Shown here: positions 35,992 to 43,654 of the stretch, piece by piece
Position numbering within the stretch: position 1 is the stretch's first letter
How the letters are laid out: each line of letters opens with the position of its first letter
DNA from: Phycisphaerales bacterium
Lineage (GTDB): Bacteria > Planctomycetota > Phycisphaerae > Phycisphaerales > SM1A02
DNA: 64,000 nucleotides
Direction: 5' to 3'
Assembly (NCBI GenBank): GCA_029246705.1
Contig: JAQWMQ010000004.1
Location: 1 to 64,000, forward strand
Program-made: the position numbers and the translations under genes
Notes under the pieces: model-generated
What the model was told of the DNA's origin: nothing
Databases searched by the model: none
Seen by the model: the letters and a program-made list of their open reading frames with translations, nothing else

Positions 35992-36004
35992 ATTGAGTCT
36001 CAAT
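35992..36004 (-). promoter_or_regulatory. Fur-box-like palindrome before the 91-residue gene
   Basis: ATTGAG-T-CTCAAT is a perfect 6-1-6 inverted repeat within TGAGATTGAGACTCAATTGC on the minus strand, about 20 bases before the start of the gene that ends at 35696. Fur operators have the same style (AATGAGAAT-type half sites). A Fur-family regulator is encoded 4 kb away. Confidence 0.45.
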
Positions 36005-36159
36005 CTCACTATGCTAGCAGACCTACCACTTCTGGTGTCCTGGTCAGGACAGACTCTCGACCACATCGAAGCGGTTCACCCGCCATCGATGTCGATCTGG
36101 AACGCGGCACCAGCACTGACGCGCCCGGACCCGGCCTCGAGGCATGAATCGCATCACAA

Positions 36160-36190
36160 GAAACAACCCGGCCTCGAGCCGGGTTGTTTC
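36160..36190 (+). terminator. Strong hairpin without an assigned gene
   Basis: GAAACAACCCGGC (36160-36172) pairs perfectly with GCCGGGTTGTTTC (36178-36190) around CTCGA. No coding sequence was found just upstream on either strand, so it could close a small RNA of up to about 150 bases starting near 36010. Confidence 0.65.
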
Positions 36191-36564
36191 GTGAACGGAG
36201 CGAGCGATCCTGGCGACTCGACCGGAAATCCGCATGGCGGTGCATGAAGGATCGACCCGAAAGACGCCGACGCTGGATCAGTGTTCGGATGAAAGAGCGG
36301 TGTGAAAGACCCTGAGGAGATTGGAACCCGACTTGTTCAGGTACCAGTGCATCTCATGAGAGCGTCCATGCGTGTATTCGGGTGAATGCTTCGATTGACG
36401 CCTGGTTCCGGAACACCGATCAACTCGTGAACCCGCCAAGCAAGCCACTGGAGTAGTGCATGCTGCTGACCAGGTCTCGGACTGAAACGACTGACTCATC
36501 AGAAGATTCCCCGGAATTCACGCTCAAGGTCGGCATGATCTCGTACCGACGACACGACGCCACG

Positions 36565-36570
36565 TAGGAT
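36565..36570 (+). promoter_or_regulatory. Possible -10 box of the photolyase gene
   Basis: TAGGAT ends nine bases before the ATG at 36580 and no SD sequence lies between, so the mRNA may begin at or next to the start codon. Confidence 0.35.
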
Positions 36571-36579
36571 CCCAGTCAC

Positions 36580-38169
36580 ATGACTGCATTCAACCCCGAC
36601 AAGAACAAGGGCCCCGTTGGCAGACTGCATCTGATGCTGGGTGACCAGCTCGATGTCGAGAGTCCGCTCTTGAAGGAACTCGATCCGGCATCGGACATGG
36701 TGCTGATGATGGAGGTCACGCAGGAGTCACGTCATGTCCGAACCCATCACCAGAGAACGGTCTTCTTCCTGTCGGCCATGCGACATGCGGCACTGGCACT
36801 CGTGAAGAAGGGATTCCGAGTCGACTACGTGACCCTCGATGACCCTGAAAACCGGGGAAGTCTTGATGCCGAACTGATCCGTGCCGTCCAACGACTCAAG
36901 CCATCGTGCATCAGCGTCGCAAGACCCGGCTCGTGGCGCGTCCTGAACCTGCTCACGCAGGCCGCCGAGGACGCCGGACATGAACTCAGCGTGCAGGAGG
37001 ACCCCCACTTCCTCCTGACCCCTGAACGATTCCAGACCTGGTCGGACGGACGAAAGATCCTGCAGATGGGTCATTTCTACCAGTTCATGAGACGTGAGAT
37101 GGACGTGCTCCTGGATGAAGACGGCGGCCCGATCGATGGCAAGTGGAGCTTTGACGCCGACAATCGAAATGCCTTCAAGGCACCACCGGAACCGCCGAAA
37201 CCCTGGTCGACCCGGACCGATGCCATCACCCGGGAAGTTGCCGAGGTGGTCGAACGGGTGCTGCCCGATCTGCCCGGTGCGCGCAAGATGCCCGGCTGGC
37301 CGGTGACCCGCAGACAGGCACTTGCCCAGCTTCGCCACTTCACGAAACATGCCCTGAAGGAATACGGCCGCTGGCAGGATGCCATGTGGACCGGTGAGAA
37401 CTTCCTGTGGCATGCGCATCTGGCTCCGGCGATGAACATCAAGTTGATCGATCCGCGTGAAGTCATCCAGGCTGCGGTGGATGCCTGGGAGCAGGGCGAG
37501 ATCCCGATCGAGTCGGCGGAAGGTTTCATTCGGCAGGTCCTCGGTTGGCGGGAGTTCATCCACGGCATCTACTGGACCCAGGACGAGGACTATCGAGACG
37601 GCAACACCCTGTCAGCGGATCGCACGCTCCCCGAGTCGTACTGGACGGGCATGACCGACATGGTCTGCATCAGCGAATCGGTGAGCCCGGTGCTCGAGCA
37701 CGCCTACAGCCACCACATCCAGAGGCTCATGATCACCGGAACCTTCGCGATGATGGCCGGCATCGACCCTCGTCATGTACGAGACTGGTACCTGGGCATG
37801 TTCGCCGACGGGATCGACTGGGTCACCACGCCCAACGTGATTGGAATGTCCCAATGGGCCGATGGCGGAGTGGTCGGCTCGAAACCCTACGCGGCGGGCG
37901 GTCGGTACATCCACCGGATGAGCAACTACTGCAAGTCATGCCGCTTTGATCCGGCGCAGACCACCGGACCCGAGGCCTGCCCGATGTCCACCCTGTTCTG
38001 GAGTTTCCTCGACCGGAACCAGGAACGTTTCAGGTCCAACCACCGAATGGGAATGATGCTCCGCAACCTTGATCGACAGGAACCCGAGAGACTCAAGGCG
38101 ATCACCCTTGAAGGCAAGCGGATGCTCGGTGCACTTGATCAAGCCGATCTGGGATCGAAACCGAACTGA
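36580..38169 (+). CDS. FeS-type bacterial (6-4) photolyase/cryptochrome
   Basis: 529 residues. The protein matches the FeS-BCP group (PhrB/CryB): N-terminal Rossmann domain with LHLMLGDQLDVESPLL, central helical FAD domain (WTGENFLWHAHLAPAMNIKL, RQVLGWREFIHGIYW), and the Fe-S cluster Cys at 363, 451, 454 and 467 (DMVCISES, NYCKSCRFDP, EACPMS). Their spacing, 88-3-13, is the same as that of the cluster ligands reported for Agrobacterium PhrB. The protein should repair UV (6-4) photoproducts or act as a blue-light sensor. Bacterial relatives of this group also carry a lumazine antenna. It stands alone, between a gene-free stretch and the fasciclin gene. Confidence 0.9.
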   Translation: MTAFNPDKNKGPVGRLHLMLGDQLDVESPLLKELDPASDMVLMMEVTQESRHVRTHHQRTVFFLSAMRHAALALVKKGFRVDYVTLDDPENRGSLDAELIRAVQRLKPSCISVARPGSWRVLNLLTQAAEDAGHELSVQEDPHFLLTPERFQTWSDGRKILQMGHFYQFMRREMDVLLDEDGGPIDGKWSFDADNRNAFKAPPEPPKPWSTRTDAITREVAEVVERVLPDLPGARKMPGWPVTRRQALAQLRHFTKHALKEYGRWQDAMWTGENFLWHAHLAPAMNIKLIDPREVIQAAVDAWEQGEIPIESAEGFIRQVLGWREFIHGIYWTQDEDYRDGNTLSADRTLPESYWTGMTDMVCISESVSPVLEHAYSHHIQRLMITGTFAMMAGIDPRHVRDWYLGMFADGIDWVTTPNVIGMSQWADGGVVGSKPYAAGGRYIHRMSNYCKSCRFDPAQTTGPEACPMSTLFWSFLDRNQERFRSNHRMGMMLRNLDRQEPERLKAITLEGKRMLGALDQADLGSKPN

Positions 38170-38300
38170 AGACCCAGGCGGATGAAGATAATTCCATTCG
38201 ACATGAATCCATCCCACGGACCCCGGCGAAATTCGGTGTGGCACGCCCCACATGCGAGCAGTCACGAAGCGACTGCAAGATACGAACCCGGAGGATCTTC

Positions 38301-38906
38301 ATGCTTTCACTCAGAACAATCTCATGCGCACTCGTGGCTGCCGTCTGCTGGATGGCGGTGCCGACCCAGGCCTCGACGACCGGCGGAACGATCACCGACC
38401 TGGTCCTCAAGAGCGGTGGCGACTTCGACTCCAACAAGCGCGACTACGACATCCTGCTCAACGCAGTGGTCACCGCGGACCTGGCCGACGCACTGGCGGA
38501 CCCCGATGCCGAACTGACCCTGTTCGCGCCCAATGACACGGCCTTCTACCGCCTTGCCAGGGACCTTGGCTACAAGGGTGGCTACGACGAGACCCTGGTT
38601 TGGACCTTCCTTGTCAGCGCACTCACCGATCTTGGCGGCGGTGATCCGATCCCCGTCCTCACCGACATCCTGCTCTACCACGTCGTTGCAGGTGATGTTC
38701 GACCGATCGACCTGATCTTCAGCACCTTCTTCAACGTGCCGGTCCAGACACTCCTGGGAGCGACCTTCCAGCCGTTCTTCCTGCAGATCATCGACAACGA
38801 TCCGGACCTCAGGAACGCACGCGTTACATTCCCCTTCAACATCAGGGCGACCAACGGACGCATTCACACCGTCACGCGGGTGCTCATCCCCATCGACCTG
38901 CCCTGA
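38301..38906 (+). CDS. Secreted single-repeat fasciclin-domain protein
   Basis: 201 residues from the ATG at 38301 behind GGAGG. A signal peptide (ISCALVAAVCWMAVPTQA) is followed by one fasciclin (FAS1) domain: ILLNAVVTADLADALADPDA, ELTLFAPNDTAFYRLARDLG, TDILLYHVVAGDVRP and the C-terminal strand NGRIHTVTRVLIPIDLP. FAS1 domains mediate adhesion to surfaces or cells. A terminator hairpin follows the stop. A second, two-repeat protein of the family lies at 41988-42914 next to a sigma factor. Confidence 0.9.
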   Translation: MLSLRTISCALVAAVCWMAVPTQASTTGGTITDLVLKSGGDFDSNKRDYDILLNAVVTADLADALADPDAELTLFAPNDTAFYRLARDLGYKGGYDETLVWTFLVSALTDLGGGDPIPVLTDILLYHVVAGDVRPIDLIFSTFFNVPVQTLLGATFQPFFLQIIDNDPDLRNARVTFPFNIRATNGRIHTVTRVLIPIDLP

Positions 38907-38933
38907 CATCAACCGTTCAGGCAGATCCAACCG

Positions 38934-38964
38934 ACCCGGTTCCGAGCAAGCTTCGGAGCCGGGT
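38934..38964 (+). terminator. Terminator of the fasciclin gene
   Basis: ACCCGGTTCCGA (38934-38945) pairs with TCGGAGCCGGGT (38953-38964), with one G-T pair, around a seven-base loop and is followed by TGTTG. It lies 28 bases after the stop at 38906. Confidence 0.6.
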
Positions 38965-39158
38965 TGTTGCGTTCACCGGTCGATCATCGCGAATGAAATC
39001 CCTCTTCTGGTAGCCTGTGGGCAGTCCAGGGCGCCTTGCATGACATGGACCTGGCCCTCGGATTGCCACGATGTCCGTCAGCGATTCCAATGTGACGCAG
39101 ATCACGCAAGATGAATGAGAAAGTTCTCGAGCACACCGTTCACCGGAAGGAACCCGAA

Positions 39159-39311
39159 ATGCTTTACACCATCGCCGTCATCCTGATCATCCTCTGGCTC
39201 CTCGGGTTCTTCGCCGGCGGCATCGGAATGGGCGCCTTCATCCACCTCCTGCTGGTGATCGCCGTGATCCTGATCATCTTCAGCCTGATTTCTGGCAACA
39301 GCAAGATCTGA
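39159..39311 (+). CDS. Small lmo0937-type membrane protein
   Basis: 50 residues from the ATG at 39159, which follows AAGGAA; the frame is open further upstream but the family begins at MLYTIAVILIILWLLGFF. Two hydrophobic segments, the first running on into AGGIGMGAFIHLLLVIAVIL and IIFSLISGNSKI, match the lmo0937 family (DUF5670), tiny proteins often induced by envelope, osmotic or general stress. Nothing is known of their mechanism. The next plus-strand frame, with a 9-base tandem repeat, starts 93 bases later. Confidence 0.8.
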   Translation: MLYTIAVILIILWLLGFFAGGIGMGAFIHLLLVIAVILIIFSLISGNSKI

Positions 39312-39404
39312 CCACCCGCATGATTGCGCGTGCCAATCTCGGGCACGCGAACCACCACATGCGTTCATTGAGGTCCCGCAACCTGCTACCAGTGCGACAG
39401 CAGG

Positions 39405-39620
39405 TTGAAGACACTTGTGGAAGTCCACGAGTCTGTACATGTCAATCTCCCTGTTGCTTGGGCCTATGCACCTCATGCGCCTCATGCGCCCCATGCGCCC
39501 CATGCACCCCATGCACCCCAGGAGAAACCGTGCAAGGCGATGAAGCGCCTTGAGATCAGTGTTGAAGAATCAAGATGGCTGTGGGCGGTGCACCGAAAGA
39601 CGCAGGGTCGGAATCAGTGA
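39405..39620 (+). pseudogene. Doubtful ORF: start of a SRPBCC-like protein running into a repeat
   Basis: 71 codons from a TTG. The first 21 residues, MKTLVEVHESVHVNLPVAWA and Y, resemble the beginning of cyclase/dehydrase (SRPBCC) domains (VEESIEVNVPVRTAYNQW). At the position of the expected W the chain enters PHA repeats coded by the 9-base tandem units and goes on with KAMKRLEISVEESRWLWAVH to a stop. It may be a remnant whose middle was replaced by repeat growth, or a small protein of its own. Codon use and length do not decide. Confidence 0.35.
39466..39519 (+). repeat. Six tandem copies of a 9-base unit
   Basis: The unit ATGCRCCYC is repeated six times without gaps: ATGCACCTC, ATGCGCCTC, ATGCGCCCC, ATGCGCCCC, ATGCACCCC, ATGCACCCC. 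In the frame of the surrounding ORF it encodes APH-type tripeptides. Such in-phase repeats can change copy number by slippage. Confidence 0.9.
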
Positions 39621-39654
39621 CCGATGAGCACGCCCCAGGGCAGGCACCAGGGAC

Positions 39655-40743
39655 TCAGCCGCCGCAGGCTCCCCAGAAGCCGAGCACCCGGGAAAGATCC
39701 GAACCAGAGACAAGCCCGTCGCCGCTGAGGTCGTAGCCGGTTCCCGGTGGATCGATCTCGTCACCCCAGTGACCAAGAAGAAGACTGAGATCGGCTCCGT
39801 CGACCTGCTGGTCCTGGTTGAAGTCCTCGGGACACGGCTCGGGAAGCACCTCGCAGTCCATCAGGAAGTTCTTGAGGTACTGCTCCTGGACCGGGTTCAT
39901 GCCGTGACCCGCGAAGCCGCGCAGCATGACCACCTGACCATCAAGGTAGGGATGCACGAAGACGTCCGATCCCAGAGACTCGCCGGGGCCCTCGAACTGC
40001 GCACCCTTGTAGCCCATGAGTCCCGCGATCAGGTAGGTGGCCTGCTCTGCGGGCAGGAAGCTCAGACCCACCGGTGACTGACCACCCTCGTAGGGGATGA
40101 CGCCGTCATTGACGTTGCAGACGCCGAGATACTTTCGGTTCGTGAGCGGCGTCTTGATCTGGTCGTAGCCGCAGTTCGGCTCGTCGGGATCGGTGGTACC
40201 GCCGGGCGCGTGGAAGTTGCCATCGTGGTGTTGCGCTTCGGAGAGATGGGACACGACGGCGCACACCGCGTCCAGGCCGGGATTCATGTTCTCGATGAGG
40301 ACGCTGTTGGCAAGAGCCGAACCGTTGGAGAACCCGACGATCCGGATCCGGCTTGAATCGACGTTGTCATAGGTCTGCAGCCGCGTGATCAGTTCACCGA
40401 CCATCGAGACGTCCGGCGCGTCGCTGTTCTCCCCGCAGATGTTCCAGCTCGAGGCGTACCCGGAGGGCGCCACCAGGACATGACAGGTGAGGGTCTGCGA
40501 GAACTGATTGAGCGTTCCCTGACCGTTGCCGCCATTGCCATGCAGCAGGATGCAGACCGGATACCCACCACCCGGAGCCTCGACATCCGGCATTCGAATC
40601 GACATCGGATACGTCCAGCCACCCGGCTCCTGAGACCACGACCTCGAGATGTCGATATCGGTGTTGTCGGTCAGATCCTCGGCCGAGGCCGGGAGACTGG
40701 TTACCAAGGCGAGCAGTCCCACGATGAGTGTCTTGAACAGCAT
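39655..40743 (-). CDS. Secreted PHB-depolymerase-like esterase with dockerin-like tail
   Basis: 362 residues. Signal peptide (MLFKTLIVGLLALVTSLPAS), then an alpha/beta hydrolase related to the protein at 22138: VCILLHGNGGNGQGTLNQFS for the oxyanion region, nucleophile Ser139 in RIVGFSNGSALANS, probable Asp in VCNVNDGVIPYEGG and His in LRGFAGHGMNPVQ. The tail carries EDFNQDQQVDGADLSLLLGH and DLSGDGLVSGSDLSRVLGFW, ending GACGG. It is likely an ester hydrolase acting on a polymer. The divergence from its 22-kb relative is wide, so they are unlikely to be recent copies. Confidence 0.8.
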   Translation of the reverse strand: MLFKTLIVGLLALVTSLPASAEDLTDNTDIDISRSWSQEPGGWTYPMSIRMPDVEAPGGGYPVCILLHGNGGNGQGTLNQFSQTLTCHVLVAPSGYASSWNICGENSDAPDVSMVGELITRLQTYDNVDSSRIRIVGFSNGSALANSVLIENMNPGLDAVCAVVSHLSEAQHHDGNFHAPGGTTDPDEPNCGYDQIKTPLTNRKYLGVCNVNDGVIPYEGGQSPVGLSFLPAEQATYLIAGLMGYKGAQFEGPGESLGSDVFVHPYLDGQVVMLRGFAGHGMNPVQEQYLKNFLMDCEVLPEPCPEDFNQDQQVDGADLSLLLGHWGDEIDPPGTGYDLSGDGLVSGSDLSRVLGFWGACGG

Positions 40744-40857
40744 GATCTGAATGTAGACAAAGATGATTCGATTTCAACGATCGCGAGACTTTTCGGTGAC
40801 GTTCAACCCGAAACGACCGCGAGGAGAGCCCGGGAACCGGCTTCGTATCAGAACATG

Positions 40858-41778
40858 TCAGGGCATGAAGGTTTCGCGATGGGGGCCGACCAGGGTTCGA
40901 ATGGCGTAGAGCGAGGTGCTGGCGGCGACGAAGAGGGTCTTCCAGTCAGGACCGCCCCAGTGGAGGTTGCCGACGTGTTCGGGGATCAGGAGTGTTCCCA
41001 GGCGTTCTCCGGAAGCGTCGAAGATCCAGATGCCCTGGGGACCGGTGACCCAGATGTTGCCGCGCTCATCACACTTCATGCCATCGGGGATTCCGACCTC
41101 CATGGAACCATCGCCGATGTCCTCGGCGAAACGACGTCGGTTGGAGAGCGAGCCGTCGGCAGCGACGTCGTAGACGTCGATCAGGGCATTCGGTGAGTCG
41201 TTGACGTAGAGCAGGGATTCATCGGGCGAGAAGCAGAGCCCGTTCGGCTGCTCGTAGGCATTGCGATCGACCGCCAGCAGCAGTTCGCCTGCCGGTGTCA
41301 CGCGGTAGACACCCTGAAAGTCCAGTTCACAAGGGCGCTCGACTCCGAAATCGGGAACCCGACCGAAGTTCGGATCCGTGAAGTAGAACGTGCCGTCGGA
41401 ACCCATGCAGACGTCATTGGGACTGTTGAGTTCCTTGCCCTCGAAATGGGATGCCAGGATGTCCTGAGTTCCGTCTGGATGATGACGAACCAGACGCGCG
41501 GTGACATGCTCGCAGATGATCAGGTTGAAGTCCCTGTCGTAGGTCATCCCATTGCCCTTGTTGCAGGGATGGGCCATCACCACCACGTCATGCCCGGGCT
41601 GGTACTTGCGACGGGTGTCCATGAAGAGATCCGAGAAGAGCAGGTGCCCTTCCCGAGGATGCCAGATCGGCCCCTCGGTGAATTGGAAACCCGTGGCGAG
41701 CTTCTCCAGGGTCTCCGAGGGATCAATCAGCCCCAGCATGGCAGGGTTCAGTGTTTCTGTAACGGTCATGAATGGCAT
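40858..41778 (-). CDS. SMP-30/gluconolactonase-like six-bladed beta-propeller
   Basis: 306 residues, no signal peptide. The metal-site residues of the SMP-30/lactonase family are in place: Glu in [17 protein letters not shown], Asn in [20 protein letters not shown], Asn/Asp in [16 protein letters not shown], with blade repeats such as [18 protein letters not shown]. These enzymes open sugar or other lactones with a divalent cation. It might act after the oxidation of a sugar, for example by one of the PCMH-type oxidases, but no neighbour supports a pathway. The gene is divergent from the fasciclin gene. Confidence 0.88.
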   Translation of the reverse strand: MPFMTVTETLNPAMLGLIDPSETLEKLATGFQFTEGPIWHPREGHLLFSDLFMDTRRKYQPGHDVVVMAHPCNKGNGMTYDRDFNLIICEHVTARLVRHHPDGTQDILASHFEGKELNSPNDVCMGSDGTFYFTDPNFGRVPDFGVERPCELDFQGVYRVTPAGELLLAVDRNAYEQPNGLCFSPDESLLYVNDSPNALIDVYDVAADGSLSNRRRFAEDIGDGSMEVGIPDGMKCDERGNIWVTGPQGIWIFDASGERLGTLLIPEHVGNLHWGGPDWKTLFVAASTSLYAIRTLVGPHRETFMP

Positions 41779-41987
41779 CCAGGAGGGTGGTTTCGCTCAG
41801 GGGGAAATACTACAGGAAGGTCCCGAATCAGCCGTTTGAGGCGTTCAATCCAGTTCCAGGAAACCTGAATCCACCCGGCGGAACCCGTCGAAAGCCCCAA
41901 TGGCGCGGTAAGTACCCCACCTACCGCCCGAGAAAAGACACTCTCCCCGACCCCGACGGGTCAGGACAAACCAAGGAACAGATCACC

Positions 41988-42914
41988 ATGCTTACCAGTC
42001 TCGTACTTTCATCAGTGGCCGTCCTCGGAGGCCAGGACACCTGCAGCAGCCAGGTGAAGGTCTCAACCCAACCGATGATGACCACCGTCGCAAGCGCGGA
42101 GGACATCGTCGTGGTCGCGGACAACGCCGGTCAGTTCAAGACCCTCCTGGCTGCTGCCAAGGCCGCCGGCCTGGTCGAAGTCCTCAAGGGCAATGGTCCC
42201 CTGACGGTCTTCGCACCCACCGACGATGCCTTCTCGAAGCTGCCCCCCGGCACGGTCGAGATGCTTCTCAAGCCTGAGAACAAGGCAGCACTCGCCTCCG
42301 TCCTGACCTACCACGTCGTCCCCGGCAAGATGATGGCAGCCGACGTCCTCAAGCAGAAGAACCTCAACACGGTCAACGGACAGCGGGCCGACATCAGCAT
42401 GAAGAACGGTCGGCCCATGATCGACAAGGCCGCAATCGTGGCAACCGACATCAAGGCCTCCAACGGCGTCATCCACGTGATCGACGCAGTCATCCTTCCC
42501 GAGCAGAACGACATCATCGGCGTCGCAACCAAGGCAGGGACCTTCAACACCCTGGCCGCCGCCCTGACCGAAGCCGAACTGGTCGAGACTCTTCAGGGCA
42601 AGGGACCCTTCACCGTCCTGGCCCCCACCGACGAGGCGTTCGCGAAGCTGCCCAAGGGCACCGTCGAGAACCTCCTCAAGCCTGAAAACCGGGAAACCCT
42701 GAAGACCATCCTCCTGTACCACGTGGTGCCGGGCCGAGTCTTCTCCGACCAGGTGGTCACCCTCTCGGAAGCCCCCACCGCTGCCGGCATCAACGCCCCG
42801 ATCAAGAAGACCAAGGACGGCCTCACCATCGGTGGAGCCAGGGTCGTGGCAACCGACATCGAATCATCCAACGGCGTGATCCACGTGATCGACACCGTCA
42901 TGATTCCGGAATGA
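41988..42914 (+). CDS. Secreted two-repeat fasciclin-domain protein
   Basis: 308 residues from the ATG at 41988 behind AAGGA; the frame is open upstream to 41772 but that part overlaps the divergent gene. A short hydrophobic start ([15 protein letters not shown]) is followed by two FAS1 repeats of about 130 residues with nearly the same wording: [20 protein letters not shown] and [36 protein letters not shown] and [31 protein letters not shown] and [15 protein letters not shown]. It is a surface adhesion-type protein. A terminator follows and then an ECF sigma/anti-sigma pair, the same trio as the SigK-RskA-MPT70/83 system of mycobacteria. Confidence 0.92.
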   Translation: MLTSLVLSSVAVLGGQDTCSSQVKVSTQPMMTTVASAEDIVVVADNAGQFKTLLAAAKAAGLVEVLKGNGPLTVFAPTDDAFSKLPPGTVEMLLKPENKAALASVLTYHVVPGKMMAADVLKQKNLNTVNGQRADISMKNGRPMIDKAAIVATDIKASNGVIHVIDAVILPEQNDIIGVATKAGTFNTLAAALTEAELVETLQGKGPFTVLAPTDEAFAKLPKGTVENLLKPENRETLKTILLYHVVPGRVFSDQVVTLSEAPTAAGINAPIKKTKDGLTIGGARVVATDIESSNGVIHVIDTVMIPE

Positions 42915-42964
42915 GCAGAAAGGCCTCCTGAGGAATGATTCTCGCGGAATTGCCAATGACATTC

Positions 42965-42995
42965 GGGAGTCGGGTCCACCAGGGACCCGACTCCC
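42965..42995 (+). terminator. Terminator between the fasciclin gene and the sigma factor
   Basis: GGGAGTCGGGTCC (42965-42977) pairs perfectly with GGACCCGACTCCC (42983-42995) around ACCAG. It ends the fasciclin transcript and shows that the sigma-factor gene has its own promoter and that its start lies beyond 42995. Confidence 0.75.
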
Positions 42996-43072
42996 TGTCT
43001 CCTCGTGTACGCTTTGAGCCCGCCATTTATTCAGCGGTCGCACCAAGCCTCAATGATGGAGCCCCCGAGTCA

Positions 43073-43654
43073 GTGTCTGATGCAAACAACATCCTCGAAC
43101 GTGTCGCTCTCCAGGAAGAAGGATCGGTGGACGAGATGATCAACCGATTCGGAAACCTCGTATGGAGCATCGTCCGCAAGTTCTGCTTCAACTCCTCCGA
43201 GGCTGAAGATGCTGCGCAGGAGATCTTCGTCGAGATATGGAAATCAGCGCCACGCTTCAATCCAGAAGTCGCGAGCGAATCGACGTTCATCGGCATGATC
43301 GCTCGACGACGGATGATCGACAGGATTCGCCGTCAGGGACGAACCATTCCCACCACCAGTGGGGAGCAGCCCGAAGCCGCGGATCACTCCGAACCACCAG
43401 TCAAGAGGTTCGAGGTTTCGGATGAAGCCGATGCCACCTCGAAGGCTTTCGAGAAGCTTCGCCCCGAACAGCGGGAAGTGCTTCACCTGGCCATTCATCA
43501 TGGACGTTCCCACGAGCAGATCGCCAACAGCACCGGTCTCCCGCTCGGAACGGTGAAGACCCATGCCCGCCGAGGCCTGATGCGGCTGCGGGAAATGCTC
43601 AGTGAGAGCGACTATCAGTCAGACAGCAACCGGGTGATGGGAGGTTCCTTGTGA
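43073..43654 (+). CDS. ECF-family RNA polymerase sigma factor (SigK-like)
   Basis: 193 residues from a GTG at 43073. The frame is open from 42935, but that start lies upstream of the terminator hairpin, and the GTG gives the family N-terminus (SDANNILERVALQEEGSVDE). Region 2 has MINRFGNLVWSIVRKFCF and AEDAAQEIFVEIWKSAPRF (promoter -10 recognition and core binding); region 4 has LRPEQREVLHLAIHHGRSHE, QIANSTGLPLGTVKTHARRG, the -35 binding helix-turn-helix. TACGCT at 43008-43013 could be a -10 box. The stop overlaps the start of the anti-sigma gene by four bases. Confidence 0.88.
   Translation: MSDANNILERVALQEEGSVDEMINRFGNLVWSIVRKFCFNSSEAEDAAQEIFVEIWKSAPRFNPEVASESTFIGMIARRRMIDRIRRQGRTIPTTSGEQPEAADHSEPPVKRFEVSDEADATSKAFEKLRPEQREVLHLAIHHGRSHEQIANSTGLPLGTVKTHARRGLMRLREMLSESDYQSDSNRVMGGSL

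Larger units (their letters stand above)
36005..36579. other. Gene-free region with an unassigned terminator
   Basis: No convincing gene. The hairpin at 36160-36190 implies that something upstream is transcribed. A minus-strand frame at 36278-36499 ends EMHWYLNKSGSNLLRVFHTA and LSSEH and looks partly protein-like but has no clear start. The promoter of the photolyase gene lies at the end of the region. Confidence 0.35.
39312..39654. other. Region with a tandem repeat and a doubtful ORF
   Basis: Holds the 9-base repeat at 39466-39519 and the surrounding frame at 39405-39620, both listed separately. An inverted pair CAACCTGCTACC / GCGACAGCAGGTTG at about 39379-39407 may be a hairpin. Nothing else is seen. 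Confidence 0.4.

Noticed and set aside
39466-39519. Possible CRISPR or repeat array
   Set aside because: Units are only 9 bases, directly adjacent and without spacers, so this is a simple tandem repeat.
42935-43072. Upstream start for the ECF sigma factor
   Set aside because: This stretch contains a perfect terminator hairpin at 42965-42995 and the family N-terminus begins at the GTG at 43073.
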